From contig JAUZSQ010000093.1 of the NCBI GenBank assembly GCA_030949325.1, positions 46,675 to 110,674 of the forward strand: a stretch of 64,000 nt of DNA. Direction: 5' to 3'. Positions 26,705 to 35,903 of the stretch are shown here, one piece after another (the stretch's first letter is position 1; each line of letters opens with the position of its first letter). Under the pieces are notes generated by a model. The model was given only the letters and a program-made list of their open reading frames with translations. It was not told where the DNA came from and searched no databases. Origin of the DNA: Sulfurovum sp. GTDB taxonomy: Bacteria > Campylobacterota > Campylobacteria > Campylobacterales > Sulfurovaceae. Position numbers and translations under genes: made by a program.

Positions 26705-28241
26705 GGATATATCCTTTATTGATGAGTTCATAGACCTTAGAGCTTAGAGGGTGTTTGTCTTCTTGGGACTCTTTCTCTAAAAGCAGTCTAGAAGGAGGTT
26801 TATCTTTGTCTATATCTTGCTTGTTTTGTGCTTCTCCTGCGCCACTTCCTGAGCTTGGTTTATCTTCTTCTTGTGCTTTTTTTACGTCTTTTTTGTCTTT
26901 AGCACTCTCAGACTTGCTACTGGCATCACTTTGAGATTTGGGATGTGCGATACCTAAACTTGCCTCTTTTGTATCAGTTAATAGTGCGATAAGACCTAGA
27001 TTATACAAGGCATCACTCTCTTCTACTAGCTGTAAGGATTGCATATAATATATTTTGGCTTTAGCATACTCTTGCATCATGCTATAACTCGTAGCAATAT
27101 TATAATACAATACTTGCTTAATCGTGACAGAAGTACTTTGAATGCCGAGATACAAAGCCAATGCTTGTTTAAAATTGCCTTGTTGATAATAGCTATTTGC
27201 CAAAGCCATTTGACTTTGCAAGGAAGGCTCTTGTATCTTTTGCAAATGAGACTTTGTGCTGTTGTAGTCTCGTGCTTCATAGGCAGAATACGCGCGTATG
27301 AGATGATAATTGTCCATAAAAGATGCCTCTACTTCCATACCCAAAAAGAGCATTATCATCAGCATATATTTGACCCCTCTAGTATGAAGCATCAAGAAAA
27401 GTAACATAGCTACGCCCAAAGGCAGACTATAATATTCCAAATAATAACGATGCATCTTAGCAATCGTTGGAGAAGCGAGTTGCTCTTGGCGTATTTGTAT
27501 ATCTAGGGCATCGGCTGTGGCTTGGGGAGTGCTAGAAGCCACAGTATAAGAAGCCCCTACACTTCTTGCCAAACTTTTTAACAGTGGATTGATACGAGAG
27601 ATGACTAAATTACCCTCTTTGTCTTTGAGAATAGTACCGTCTTGTTTGCGTATGGTTCTGCCTTCCTTGCTTCCTAGTGCTAAAATATGTAAGGCAATAT
27701 GAGAAGTATTAATCACAGCACTCACACCCTCAATATCGCTTTCTTCTCCACCATCAGAGAGTAAGATAAGCGATTTGTCTCTTGAGTTTAAGGTAGAGAC
27801 TTTGTCAAAAAGCTTCTGTAGCGATGTGCCTTTGGTGAGGATAAAATCAGGATTGAGACTCTCTAGGGCTATAGCGATAAGGGCATGGTCAGTCGTAGGA
27901 GGAGAAAGCAAAAGAGGATTACTCGTAAAGGCAAGGAGCATGATATTGTCACTAGGGTTCTTGGCAAACAATGCCACAATCGTCTCTTTGGCAAAAGCAT
28001 AGCGAGTAGGTTTTATATCATCAGCCCTCATAGAATACGAGACATCCAAAGCAATAATAATCTCCTTGGCTTGGATATGGGCTTTTTGCAACACCTGTTC
28101 TTCTATAGGACGAGCCAAAGCGATGACAAGCAAACACAAGATAAAGGTATGTACCAACGGCACAATAGCACGATGAGAGTGCCAAAGCAAAATACCTAGA
28201 GGCAAGAGTACCCACAAAACACTAGGATATAAAAAGCTCAC
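26685..28241 (-). CDS. BatB-BatC fusion: von Willebrand A domain plus TPR
   Basis: The 518-residue product starts with two hydrophobic segments, then a von Willebrand A domain with the MIDAS motif DVSYSMRADD and LILLSDGGEESD. A further membrane helix (~residues 275-310) is followed by TPR-like repeats (residues ~320-410) and a charged, low-complexity Lys/Ser/Asp linker (~425-490). In many genomes batB and batC are separate; here they are one continuous frame. ATGA overlap with batA upstream and overlap with batD downstream. Confidence 0.85.
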   Translation of the reverse strand: MSFLYPSVLWVLLPLGILLWHSHRAIVPLVHTFILCLLVIALARPIEEQVLQKAHIQAKEIIIALDVSYSMRADDIKPTRYAFAKETIVALFAKNPSDNIMLLAFTSNPLLLSPPTTDHALIAIALESLNPDFILTKGTSLQKLFDKVSTLNSRDKSLILLSDGGEESDIEGVSAVINTSHIALHILALGSKEGRTIRKQDGTILKDKEGNLVISRINPLLKSLARSVGASYTVASSTPQATADALDIQIRQEQLASPTIAKMHRYYLEYYSLPLGVAMLLFLMLHTRGVKYMLMIMLFLGMEVEASFMDNYHLIRAYSAYEARDYNSTKSHLQKIQEPSLQSQMALANSYYQQGNFKQALALYLGIQSTSVTIKQVLYYNIATSYSMMQEYAKAKIYYMQSLQLVEESDALYNLGLIALLTDTKEASLGIAHPKSQSDASSKSESAKDKKDVKKAQEEDKPSSGSGAGEAQNKQDIDKDKPPSRLLLEKESQEDKHPLSSKVYELINKGYIRETQPW

Positions 28242-29142
28242 AAGCCTCTCCTATCCCAAAGTATCCACCCCAATAACAAGAAAAACACAAGCGACAAAGG
28301 CAAGACAATCAACACCCCTTGGCTGAGGTAATTTTCACTACGAATAGCCGAGGGTTCGAGTGCATGAATCTCTGCATACACCTCTGCTAACGCCTCAGAC
28401 GAAGACGCAGGATAACTCTTGGCATCTGTTTGCTTGGCAATCGTTTCTAAGAGTGTCACATCATAATCAGAAGATTTGCCTATGCCAATCGTATAGATTT
28501 TAATCCCTTTTGCTTTGGCTTGGCTCACGGCAAACTTGGGTGAGTTACGTCCTGCGTTGTGGTAGCCATCGCTGAGTAAGACCATCACTTTACTCTGGGC
28601 TTCTCCATACGATAAAGTATCTATGGCCTGAATGATTGCGTCACCTATGGCTGTACTCTCTCCTGCAATACCCACATTGGTCAAGTCCAAAAGATAAGAA
28701 AGCCCATCCAAATCATAGGTCAAAGGAGAAGCTGTATAGGCAAAGTACCAAAAACCACAATCCCCATATTGTCATCATAGCGTTGTGATATAAAGTCTTT
28801 TGCCAAGGCTTGGTTGATTTCAAATTTGTTTTTGAGTCGGTCATTGACATCAAAGCCACTCTGCCCCATAGAACCACTCGCATCCAATACCAAGATAAGG
28901 TCTCTGCCTTTTTTGTGCATACTTTTTTGTGCATCATAGACCAAAGGTTTAGCCAAGGCACTCACCATCAAGCTAAACAGTAGTATTTTAAACCAAGACT
29001 CCCAAGCTATCCCTCTATCAAAAGAACCAATCCATGACAATTTGGCAAAAAAGTACGTCTTGGGATAGGGTTTACACCAGATAAAACAAGGCAAGAGTAA
29101 CAATAATAAAAGCCAATAAGGAGACCCAAACGTAAAATGCAT
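28238..29142 (-). CDS. batA: BatA von Willebrand A domain membrane protein, one frame break
   Basis: The N-terminal region has membrane segments (YWLLLLLLLPCFIWC; WFKILLFSLMVSALA), then a MIDAS motif LDASGSMGQSG and further VWA elements (STAIGDAIIQAID; VMVLLSDGYHNAG), and a C-terminal helix (GVLIVLPLSLVFFLLLGWIL). The frame breaks near 28720-28745, between IVVFGT and TYDLDGLSYLLD. ATG 29142 is used; a TTG precedes it and no good ribosome site is visible. First gene of the operon. Confidence 0.87.
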
Positions 29143-29234
29143 CAACTATTTTAACAGGTCTATATTAATCATGACTTAAATCAAAAATCGGCATAATAAA
29201 AAGAAAATATAAGCCATTAACCCAAAGGAAACCT

Positions 29235-29833
29235 ATGCAACCTACACCCAAATTCTTTGTCCATGAAAGTTCTATTATCGACTCCAACGTACATATTGGA
29301 GAAGGAAGTAAGATTTGGCACTTTTCTCATATATTATCAGGTACGGTCATTGGTAGGGATTGTTCTTTTGGACAAAACTGTGTCGTGGGTGCGGATGTAC
29401 ATATTGGCAATGGTGTCAAGGTACAAAACAATGTCTCTATCTACAAAGGCATTACTATCGAAGATGAGGTATTTTTGGGTCCGTCTATGGTATTTACCAA
29501 TGTCATCAACCCCAGAGCCTTCATCACAAGAAAAGAAGAATTCAAACCCACTCTACTCAAAAAGGCTCATCCATAGGAGCCAATGCCACTATCATCTGTG
29601 GCGTGACCATCGGAGAATATGCCCTCATAGGTTCAGGTGCTGTAGTCAACCGTAATGTCAAACCCTTTGCCCTCATGGTAGGCGTACCTGCCAAACAAAT
29701 CGGCTGGGTCAGCCTAGCAGGAAACACCCTCCAATTTGACTCCCAAAACCAAGCCATAGATAGCTTTGATGGTACGCAGTATGTGTTGGAAGATAGAGAC
29801 CAAGTGCAATTTTGCTATACTCTCCCAAAATAA
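29235..29833 (+). CDS. Left-handed beta-helix acetyltransferase (WbpD-like), one frame break
   Basis: Hexapeptide repeats run through the sequence (SNVHIGEGSKIWHFSHI, GADVHIGNGVKVQNNVSIY, VTIGEYALIGSGAVVNRNV) with the C-terminal GVPAKQIGW. The pattern matches N-acetyltransferases acting on amino sugars such as UDP-2-acetamido-3-amino-glucuronate (WbpD type). The frame breaks in the AAAAA near 29560; one A fewer gives KGSSIGANATIICG. About 199 residues. No other sugar genes are nearby, so the pathway is unclear. A ribosome site (AAAGGAAA) precedes ATG 29235. Confidence 0.82.
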
Positions 29834-29857
29834 AGCTATATCTACAAAGGGGCATAG

Positions 29858-31247
29858 ATGAATGAGATAATAAGTATGTTTTCTGAGAATAAGCTCATCA
29901 CTGCAATCATCTCTCTTTCTACTCTTCTTTATTGGATTATCACCCGTATCCGTGGAGAGCTCAAAGAAGAAAAAACCTTCTTGAGGGAAAAATTGCTCAC
30001 CTCAGATAAAACTATCGAGTCATTTAAAGATGAGATAAAAGCATTACTCAAGCATAACTCTCATGCCTATAGGGAAACCCTCACAAAAGTCTTGACTTTT
30101 TTAGATACACATTTAGGAAGCCTCAAACCCTTTTCAGCTAAAGCATGGCAGATACATATCAAATTTTCTATCGTGTATTCTTTTCTTTTTTTTTACCTCG
30201 TATGGCTCTTGGGAGGCATAGGACAAATTGGGACACATACTTTACTCCTTGATAGTAACCGTCTAGGTATCACGCTCTATCTCATCTTTGAAGTAGTCAC
30301 TCTGTATTTATTATTTACCAAAATAGATACTATCTTAGAATTTTTCATAAGAAAACTACCTTATTTTTCACGCCTAAGTAATACATGGAAAGAGATAGTA
30401 GTAGGAGTAGTAGTAGTAGGAGTAGGAGTAGGAGTAGTAGTGGAGTAGGAGTAGGAGTAGTAGGAGTAGTAGCAGTAGTAGCAGTAGTAGCAGTAGGGAG
30501 TAGGAGTAGAGCAGGAGGATAGGAGTAGGAGTAGGAGTAGGAGTAGGAGTAGGAGTAGGGAGCATAGTAGAGGAGTAGTATAGAGAGTAGATAGTAGATA
30601 GTAGGAGGTAGTAGTAGAGAGTAGGAGTAGTAGAGAGTGGAGATACTTTAAATATAACCTATCTTCTTTTTTTCTTTATTCTCCCCTTCATCAACGCAAT
30701 ATTTGATTACCTCTCCATGATTGTCTCTCGTTACTTTGCCCACAAAATCCTACATACCCACAGAAAATTGCATATATTTTTAGATATTATAGTAGATATA
30801 CTCATTGCTATGCTACTTTTTGTCTCATTGAGTTTGGCACTCTATGGGGCTATCAATTTGAGCAATATTTATCTCATCCAAGAGGAAGCATTGTTTATCC
30901 CTATAGAAGACTATAAGGCTTTGTTGTTCAATGGTGAGTACTTTCATGCAGAAGTTCTTTGGATTACGCTGATGTTTTTGAGTACTTTACTTCCTACTTT
31001 GCTTCACTTTGTTTTATTTGTCTATGCTTTGGTACAGTTTATACTCGTAAAACCTCATCTTCACGAGCTAGTAAAAGAGCTAGAAACCCTTGAACTTGAC
31101 AATCATCACAAAAAAGATGTCGTAGCGAGTGCATTAGCCAAATACCGTTTAAGTACTTGGTTACACTTCCATCTATGGGGTGCTACCCTTTTAGGTATAG
31201 CTATATTTATACTCTCTAGCATCGTAATGTTTCAATTTATTTTGTGA
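29858..31247 (+). CDS. Membrane protein gene interrupted by a GTA/GGA repeat tract
   Basis: I read this as one gene. From ATG 29858 it encodes a helix (KLITAIISLSTLLYWIIT), a coiled-coil-like charged part and two membrane segments up to SNTWKEI near 30394. A repeat tract then follows (30395-30642), giving Val-Gly repeats until a stop at 30446-30448. After the tract an open frame (GDTLNITYLLFFFILPF, then INAIFDYLSMIVSRYFAHKI) continues with more helices to the stop at 31247; its first ATG is 30717. The halves are in different frames across the tract. The family is unknown. Without the tract it would be about 380 residues. Confidence 0.5.
30395..30642. repeat. Degenerate GTA/GGA trinucleotide-hexanucleotide tract
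   Basis: About 248 bases are built almost only of GTA and GGA (often GTAGGA), with interspersed GCA and irregular units. One frame gives Val-Gly repeats, the others Ser-Arg or stops. It is purine-rich on the plus strand and has no similar tract elsewhere in the window. Several unit irregularities change the frame. It could be a real expanded microsatellite or consensus noise in a difficult repeat. Confidence 0.85.
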
Positions 31248-31332
31248 ATCTAATCATTGTAAATTAATGACCTTTGATAGGGGGTTTCAAAATATAAATA
31301 GGGTATAAAACCCATACTTTTAAAGGATATCA

Positions 31333-33528
31333 ATGCTCACCAAAATATACTGTACGGCTTGTGCTTCTACCCAAGTAAAGAGAGTCGGAGATTATTATCA
31401 GTGTTTACATTGTAAAACACAGTTTAAGATTGAGAAATCTAAGTCTTTGGTTTTGCCTTGGAGTATGTTTACTCTGCTTCTGTTGATACTTTTGTCGGGT
31501 GGTTTTTATCTCTATAGCAAAAATCCCAAAATAGACATCCTCCCTATAGCCAAGATGCACTTTTGGGATAGAATTTATCCTCTGAACCGTGTAGCCAATA
31601 TTACCGATGTACAACGCACAGCCAAAGAAACCTATCTGCTTACAGGATATACAAGAACGCCCAATACATGGATAGCAGAGCTAGATAAAAAGGGGACGAT
31701 ATTGTGGGAAAAGTACTTTCCTAACAATACCAATGGGCAGAGTAAAGTCTTGGCATTGGATAAAGGATATATCCTTTCTTGGAAGAGAAGCAACTCTAGT
31801 GAGACCTTATATATGAATGCCAAGCGTCAGGTCAAATATACTTTTCCGTATTATTTTAAATCTATGGTAGCGATAACAAAAGGCTTTGTCGGAGTGGATA
31901 CACACACAATTATGGCTATAAGTACAAAGGGTAAAGTCACTTGGAAAAAAGTCTTTGATAACACCTTTGAACAGATAATCTTGCTCAAAGATGGCAATTT
32001 GATGGCGATAGGGAAAGAAGATAGAAACAAACTCGTACTGATAAAGCTCACACAAAAGGGGGATATTGTATGGCAAAAGTCTATGCACCAACGTAAACTT
32101 TATTCTGTTGAAGATGCTGTGGCTACGAAGGATGGGGGATTTATTATCAATGCTAGGAAGCAAATCTCTATACTTAAATTCTCCAAAGAAGGTACGCTTG
32201 AATTTGAAACCATGGTCAATCAATACCCTTCAAGTTATGGTCGCACGATTATAGAAACCCAAGGGGGATATATTTCTTCTAATCAAATTGACAATGATGC
32301 CAAGGTATTGATTTTTAAGCTGGATTTAGAGGGTAATATACTTTGGGACAAAACCTACAAAAGCGATAAACGTTTACATGCCAACCATATTGTTAAAGCC
32401 TTTGATGGTGGATACTTGATGAGTGTTAATTCGGAGATACATAATTCGTGGATTGTAAAGATGGATAATAAAGGCGAAATTAAAACTGATTTTAACCAAG
32501 AGATTGGTACAAGAAGCCAAACTAGTAATAAAAAGTCTCCTCAAGCGAAGATTCATTTGCTCAAAGAGAATTTTGCATTTTTGGCAGGGGCTATACAAGG
32601 GATTGTTCCTTCCAAAGACCCCAATCTACTTTATACTATCAACCGTGCTATAGGATTTAAGATTTTGAATATTTCAGATATGAAGCAGGTCAAAGTCCTA
32701 GGTAAGTTTCAAAAGAGTAAACTCAAACTGCGTATCAGAGCCAATCGTATTAGCCCTATTGGGCGTAAATATGCAGGAAAAGGGGAATATGATTATGATG
32801 CACCTTCACATCTCATGGTCTCCAAAGATGAGACCAAAGCCTATATTAGTGATAGAAATCATGGTTTTTATATTTTGGATATTAGAGACAAAAAGCGTCC
32901 TACGCTCTTGGGGCAGTTTGAGCAACCTCGCATGGTATCTTTCACACTCTCTAAGGATGAAAAATCTGTATATATCTTAGACGGACAAAAGCTTAGTACA
33001 CTTGATATTACAAATCCCAAAAAGATAAAAGCCTCTGCCCCACTCTATATCGCACAATACCAACACTCGATGCTTTCTATCTTACGTACAAACGATATAC
33101 TTTTGACCCATGATAAAAATAAGCTCATGGTCTATGACCTCAAAGCAAGACAAGTCATCCAAAATATCACAACCTTGGGACATATCTATGCCATGAGATT
33201 ATCCCATGATAAAAAGACCCTCTATCTAGCCAATACTATGGGGTTTCAGTCGTATAATATTGACAATATCAAAGAGATTAAAGCCCAATTTAAAGTAAGA
33301 AACAAAGAAAGAATCCAATCCTTTTTTGTCTCCGATGATGAAAGACATATCTATTTCAATAGTAAACAAGGGGTAAAAGTCCTCAATATTGAAGATAATC
33401 TCAACCCCAAAGTCACCCAAATATATACAAACCCTTCACGAAATGCTGTCAGTACTTTAGCGACTTCTAGGGATAATGACACACTGTATATAGGCTTTAA
33501 TACTCCTTCTATTGCTACAATACCTTAG
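31333..33528 (+). CDS. Zinc-ribbon / membrane helix / beta-propeller protein, 3' end altered by an IS
   Basis: This 731-residue protein has three parts. Residues 7-27 form a zinc ribbon (C7-x2-C10 ... C24-x2-C27). Residues ~40-62 are one membrane helix. The rest consists of repeats of the type ILWEKYF, GGFIINARK, GNILWDKTY (PQQ-like blades) and then LVIVD-like repeats (KAYISDRNHGFYILDIRDKK). The ribbon would face the cytoplasm and the propellers the periplasm. ATG 31333 follows AAAGGA. The last three codons (TIP, stop 33526-33528) belong to the inserted IS. Removing it gives RVAL with a stop at 34984-34986. Function unknown. Confidence 0.8.
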   Translation: MLTKIYCTACASTQVKRVGDYYQCLHCKTQFKIEKSKSLVLPWSMFTLLLLILLSGGFYLYSKNPKIDILPIAKMHFWDRIYPLNRVANITDVQRTAKETYLLTGYTRTPNTWIAELDKKGTILWEKYFPNNTNGQSKVLALDKGYILSWKRSNSSETLYMNAKRQVKYTFPYYFKSMVAITKGFVGVDTHTIMAISTKGKVTWKKVFDNTFEQIILLKDGNLMAIGKEDRNKLVLIKLTQKGDIVWQKSMHQRKLYSVEDAVATKDGGFIINARKQISILKFSKEGTLEFETMVNQYPSSYGRTIIETQGGYISSNQIDNDAKVLIFKLDLEGNILWDKTYKSDKRLHANHIVKAFDGGYLMSVNSEIHNSWIVKMDNKGEIKTDFNQEIGTRSQTSNKKSPQAKIHLLKENFAFLAGAIQGIVPSKDPNLLYTINRAIGFKILNISDMKQVKVLGKFQKSKLKLRIRANRISPIGRKYAGKGEYDYDAPSHLMVSKDETKAYISDRNHGFYILDIRDKKRPTLLGQFEQPRMVSFTLSKDEKSVYILDGQKLSTLDITNPKKIKASAPLYIAQYQHSMLSILRTNDILLTHDKNKLMVYDLKARQVIQNITTLGHIYAMRLSHDKKTLYLANTMGFQSYNIDNIKEIKAQFKVRNKERIQSFFVSDDERHIYFNSKQGVKVLNIEDNLNPKVTQIYTNPSRNAVSTLATSRDNDTLYIGFNTPSIATIP
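33512..33517. repeat. Target-site duplication, left copy (TTGCTA)
   Basis: TTGCTA immediately precedes the left inverted repeat and is repeated exactly at 34967-34972 after the right one, as expected for a transposition scar of 6 bases. Confidence 0.8.
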
Positions 33529-33535
33529 CCAAAAA
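33518..33535 (+). repeat. IS terminal inverted repeat, left
   Basis: CAATACCTTAGCCAAAAA, the exact reverse complement of 34949-34966. It contains the TAG that now ends the beta-propeller gene. Confidence 0.9.
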
Positions 33536-33542
33536 CCCCCCT

Positions 33543-34849
33543 CTAAGCCACCCTCTCACGAGAGTGAATCGCCCCTAAATTCGCAATCTTAATGGATACC
33601 TTCTGAATTAAATACTCGTTAGCTAAATGGGGAAGCAATTTAAATACCTCTTTGACGTATTTAAGCCCGTGGTAGTGGGCTTTAAGGTCAAGAATACTCA
33701 TCTCATTCATATCAGAATTTTGGCGTAATCCATGAGAGAAATTGACCATAAAAGTAGAGAGATTTGCCCAATTATGGATAGGTATTTTCTTAATGTTCAT
33801 AGAATCCTCCATTCCCCAATACTGCTTGGCATCTCTAAAGACAAATTCAATCTGAAAGCGAAGTGAATAGTAATCAATAACCTTTTCATAATCCAATGTT
33901 ACATCGGTAGAAAAGAGATTCACATGAGAGATTTTACCTGTGCTTAAATTTCTCTTTTGGATAATCACAACATTGAGAGTATCAGAAAATTTACGATGGG
34001 ACATTTCCATTTGATAAATTCTTGTTTGGATATTTTTATCTTCGTCTATGCTATCTGATTTTAGATAGGGTTCAGGAAGATTATCATAGTCAATAGCATC
34101 TCCATATTTCCTAGGAGCTCCTCTTCCTGCATACTCTCCACTATAAGGAAATACCAGTGCAGAATTTTTTTGAAGTTTAGAAATGATATGCAATCCACAT
34201 TGCCTAACCATTTGTACAGCAGGATTATTTCCAAATGCTCCATCAAAGACAAAATAGACAATATCAATATGCTTGTCAATCCGTTTAAGTGCCTTATTTA
34301 CGGACTCTTTGACAAATTTTAGATAGGGTGAGAGTTCAATATCTTTTTTATCTTGATTCCCACTTCCTTTAGGTCTTCCGACTTTAGCATCCTTTTTTTT
34401 CTTACTCTTCTTCACACTTTTATCTTTGATACAACCTTCTTTTTGTCTCGCACTATCTGTTGTGTACTTAGTGGATAGGCTTTTCTTGTCTCTACGCTTA
34501 TCAACGAAAGATTGAGAAATGCCAAACTTTTTATCACTTGATTTTGGATAGAAGAATAAAACCTATCTACCCCATAAGTATGCTTCCCACTTTTGCTTAC
34601 TACTACTTCATCTCCACCCAAAAGATAGATTGAACCCTTCTTTGTTAAATGCGTTTTGATAAACATCCAATTGATTTCTTCCCAATTTATCTTTGAATGA
34701 AAGAACCGTGTAATTGTCCGATAACTCCCTCCTTTTTCACTCCATCTGCTCAATCCTAACATTGTGATTCTTCCTCGCATTGAGAGCAAGGCTTGGATGA
34801 TTATTTCTAGTTGTTTATGCTTGTTTTTGCAATTATAGGTGCGATACAT
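33543..34849 (-). CDS. IS4-type DDE transposase, one frame break
   Basis: The catalytic pattern is visible. The first Asp is in LLGGDEVVVSKSGKHTYG, the second in YFVFDGAFGNNP, and the Glu in YYSLRFQIEFVFRDAKQYWG, which fits the Y(2)R(3)E(6)K signature of the IS4 superfamily exactly. About 435 residues if joined. The frame breaks in TTTTT at 34440-34444: one more base joins VRDKK to EGCIKDKSVKKS. This may be an assembly error, a decayed gene or, less likely, programmed frameshifting. A Lys-rich linker follows the junction. Confidence 0.88.
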
Positions 34850-34948
34850 CTTAAGAGTGTTATAATTTCTGTCATGGGATAACTTTATGTTTTTTTGGTT
34901 TAAGATTATAGCAGTTATCTCATGACCTATCTTTATTTTTGGCTTTGC

Positions 34949-34966
34949 TTTTTGGCTAAGGTATTG
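34949..34966 (-). repeat. IS terminal inverted repeat, right
   Basis: TTTTTGGCTAAGGTATTG, an exact inverted copy of 33518-33535, 99 bases upstream of the transposase start. Confidence 0.9.
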
Positions 34967-34972
34967 TTGCTA
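34967..34972. repeat. Target-site duplication, right copy (TTGCTA)
   Basis: Direct copy of 33512-33517. The following bases continue the original reading frame of the beta-propeller gene (AGA GTA GCG CTT TAA, stop at 34984-34986). Confidence 0.8.
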
Positions 34973-35033
34973 GAGTAGCGCTTTAAAGACTTTAGCGTTA
35001 TAATACACTACTTAAATATACAAAGGAATACCT

Positions 35034-35867
35034 ATGTTTAAAAATATTTTTATTACGAGCCTTATAGGCTCTTGTATTTTATGGGCTTCATCGGAAATCA
35101 AGATTATCAATGGGACAGAAGTTGCTGCTTCTAATGAAGAATGGCAAACGATTGTCGCTCTCAAATGGCAGGATAGTCCTTATTGTGCTGGGACGTTGAT
35201 TGCTCCTACTTGGGTACTCACGGCTGCACATTGTTTGGTAGATTCTAGTAATAATGTGTATGAGGTAGCCAGTGGAGATACCATAGAGGTAGGGAGTTAC
35301 AATATCAATACTATGATTGTGTATAGACCCAAAAGGTTTATTGTCCATGGGTCTTATAATCCTTCACTCTCTGATCATGATATTGGGCTAATAGAACTTA
35401 CTACGGCTGTGACCCAAGTATCACCGATTGCGTATGATACCTCACATAGTCTTGCTTCAGATACACAAACCAAGGTAGCAGGATGGGGTAATATGAGTAC
35501 GATAGGTACGGTAGTACCTACTCAACTTATGGAAGCGTTGGTACCTATTGTGAGTACTTCTTTGTGTAATAGTAGTATCTCCTATAATGGAGCTATTACG
35601 GATAATATGTTATGTGCAGGGTATATGCAAAGTACTAGAGACAGTTGTCAAGGAGACAGTGGTGGGCCTTTGATTGTAGACAATACCTTAGTAGGGATTG
35701 TCAGTTGGGGAAAGGGATGTGCTCAAGATAACTTCCCTGGGGTGTATGCCAAAGTCCAAAATTATGAATCATGGATTAAGGGTTATACTCCGTATAAAGT
35801 GATCAATGAAGATAAGAATCTTGCGAAAGCTTTAGTGCCTATTATAAGTATATTATTGGGTAAGTAA
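35034..35867 (+). CDS. Secreted trypsin-like serine protease (S1A)
   Basis: A 277-residue chymotrypsin-fold protease with an N-terminal signal (FITSLIGSCILWASS). The triad is complete: H66 in VLTAAHC, D116 in SDHDIGLIEL and S209 in CQGDSGGP. D203, six residues before the Ser, predicts cleavage after Lys/Arg. The zymogen-type cleavage site resembles IINGTEV. The C-terminal ~25 residues extend past the usual trypsin end and finish hydrophobic (ALVPIISILLGK), perhaps a membrane anchor. A TATAAT lies at 34999-35004 and AAAGGA before ATG 35034. The promoter now sits directly behind the IS. Confidence 0.92.
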   Translation: MFKNIFITSLIGSCILWASSEIKIINGTEVAASNEEWQTIVALKWQDSPYCAGTLIAPTWVLTAAHCLVDSSNNVYEVASGDTIEVGSYNINTMIVYRPKRFIVHGSYNPSLSDHDIGLIELTTAVTQVSPIAYDTSHSLASDTQTKVAGWGNMSTIGTVVPTQLMEALVPIVSTSLCNSSISYNGAITDNMLCAGYMQSTRDSCQGDSGGPLIVDNTLVGIVSWGKGCAQDNFPGVYAKVQNYESWIKGYTPYKVINEDKNLAKALVPIISILLGK

Positions 35868-35903
35868 CGCATCATAATATTTAGAGTAAATACAAGGGAA
35901 TAC

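Larger units (their letters stand above)
33518..34966. mobile_element. IS4-superfamily insertion sequence, 1,449 bp
   Basis: A complete element: 18-bp perfect terminal inverted repeats (33518-33535 and 34949-34966), one transposase gene on the minus strand and a 6-bp target duplication TTGCTA on both sides. It inserted four codons before the original stop of the beta-propeller gene. Perfect ends and duplication suggest a recent insertion. Confidence 0.9.

Noticed and set aside
30374..30565. Minus-strand ORF of Thr-Pro and Leu repeats
   Set aside because: It is only the reverse reading of the GTA/GGA repeat tract and has no ribosome site or unique sequence.
34412..34444. Programmed frameshift of the transposase
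   Set aside because: The break needs one additional base in a TTTTT run, and equal breaks occur throughout the window in genes never known to frameshift. Sequencing error is more likely, though not excluded.
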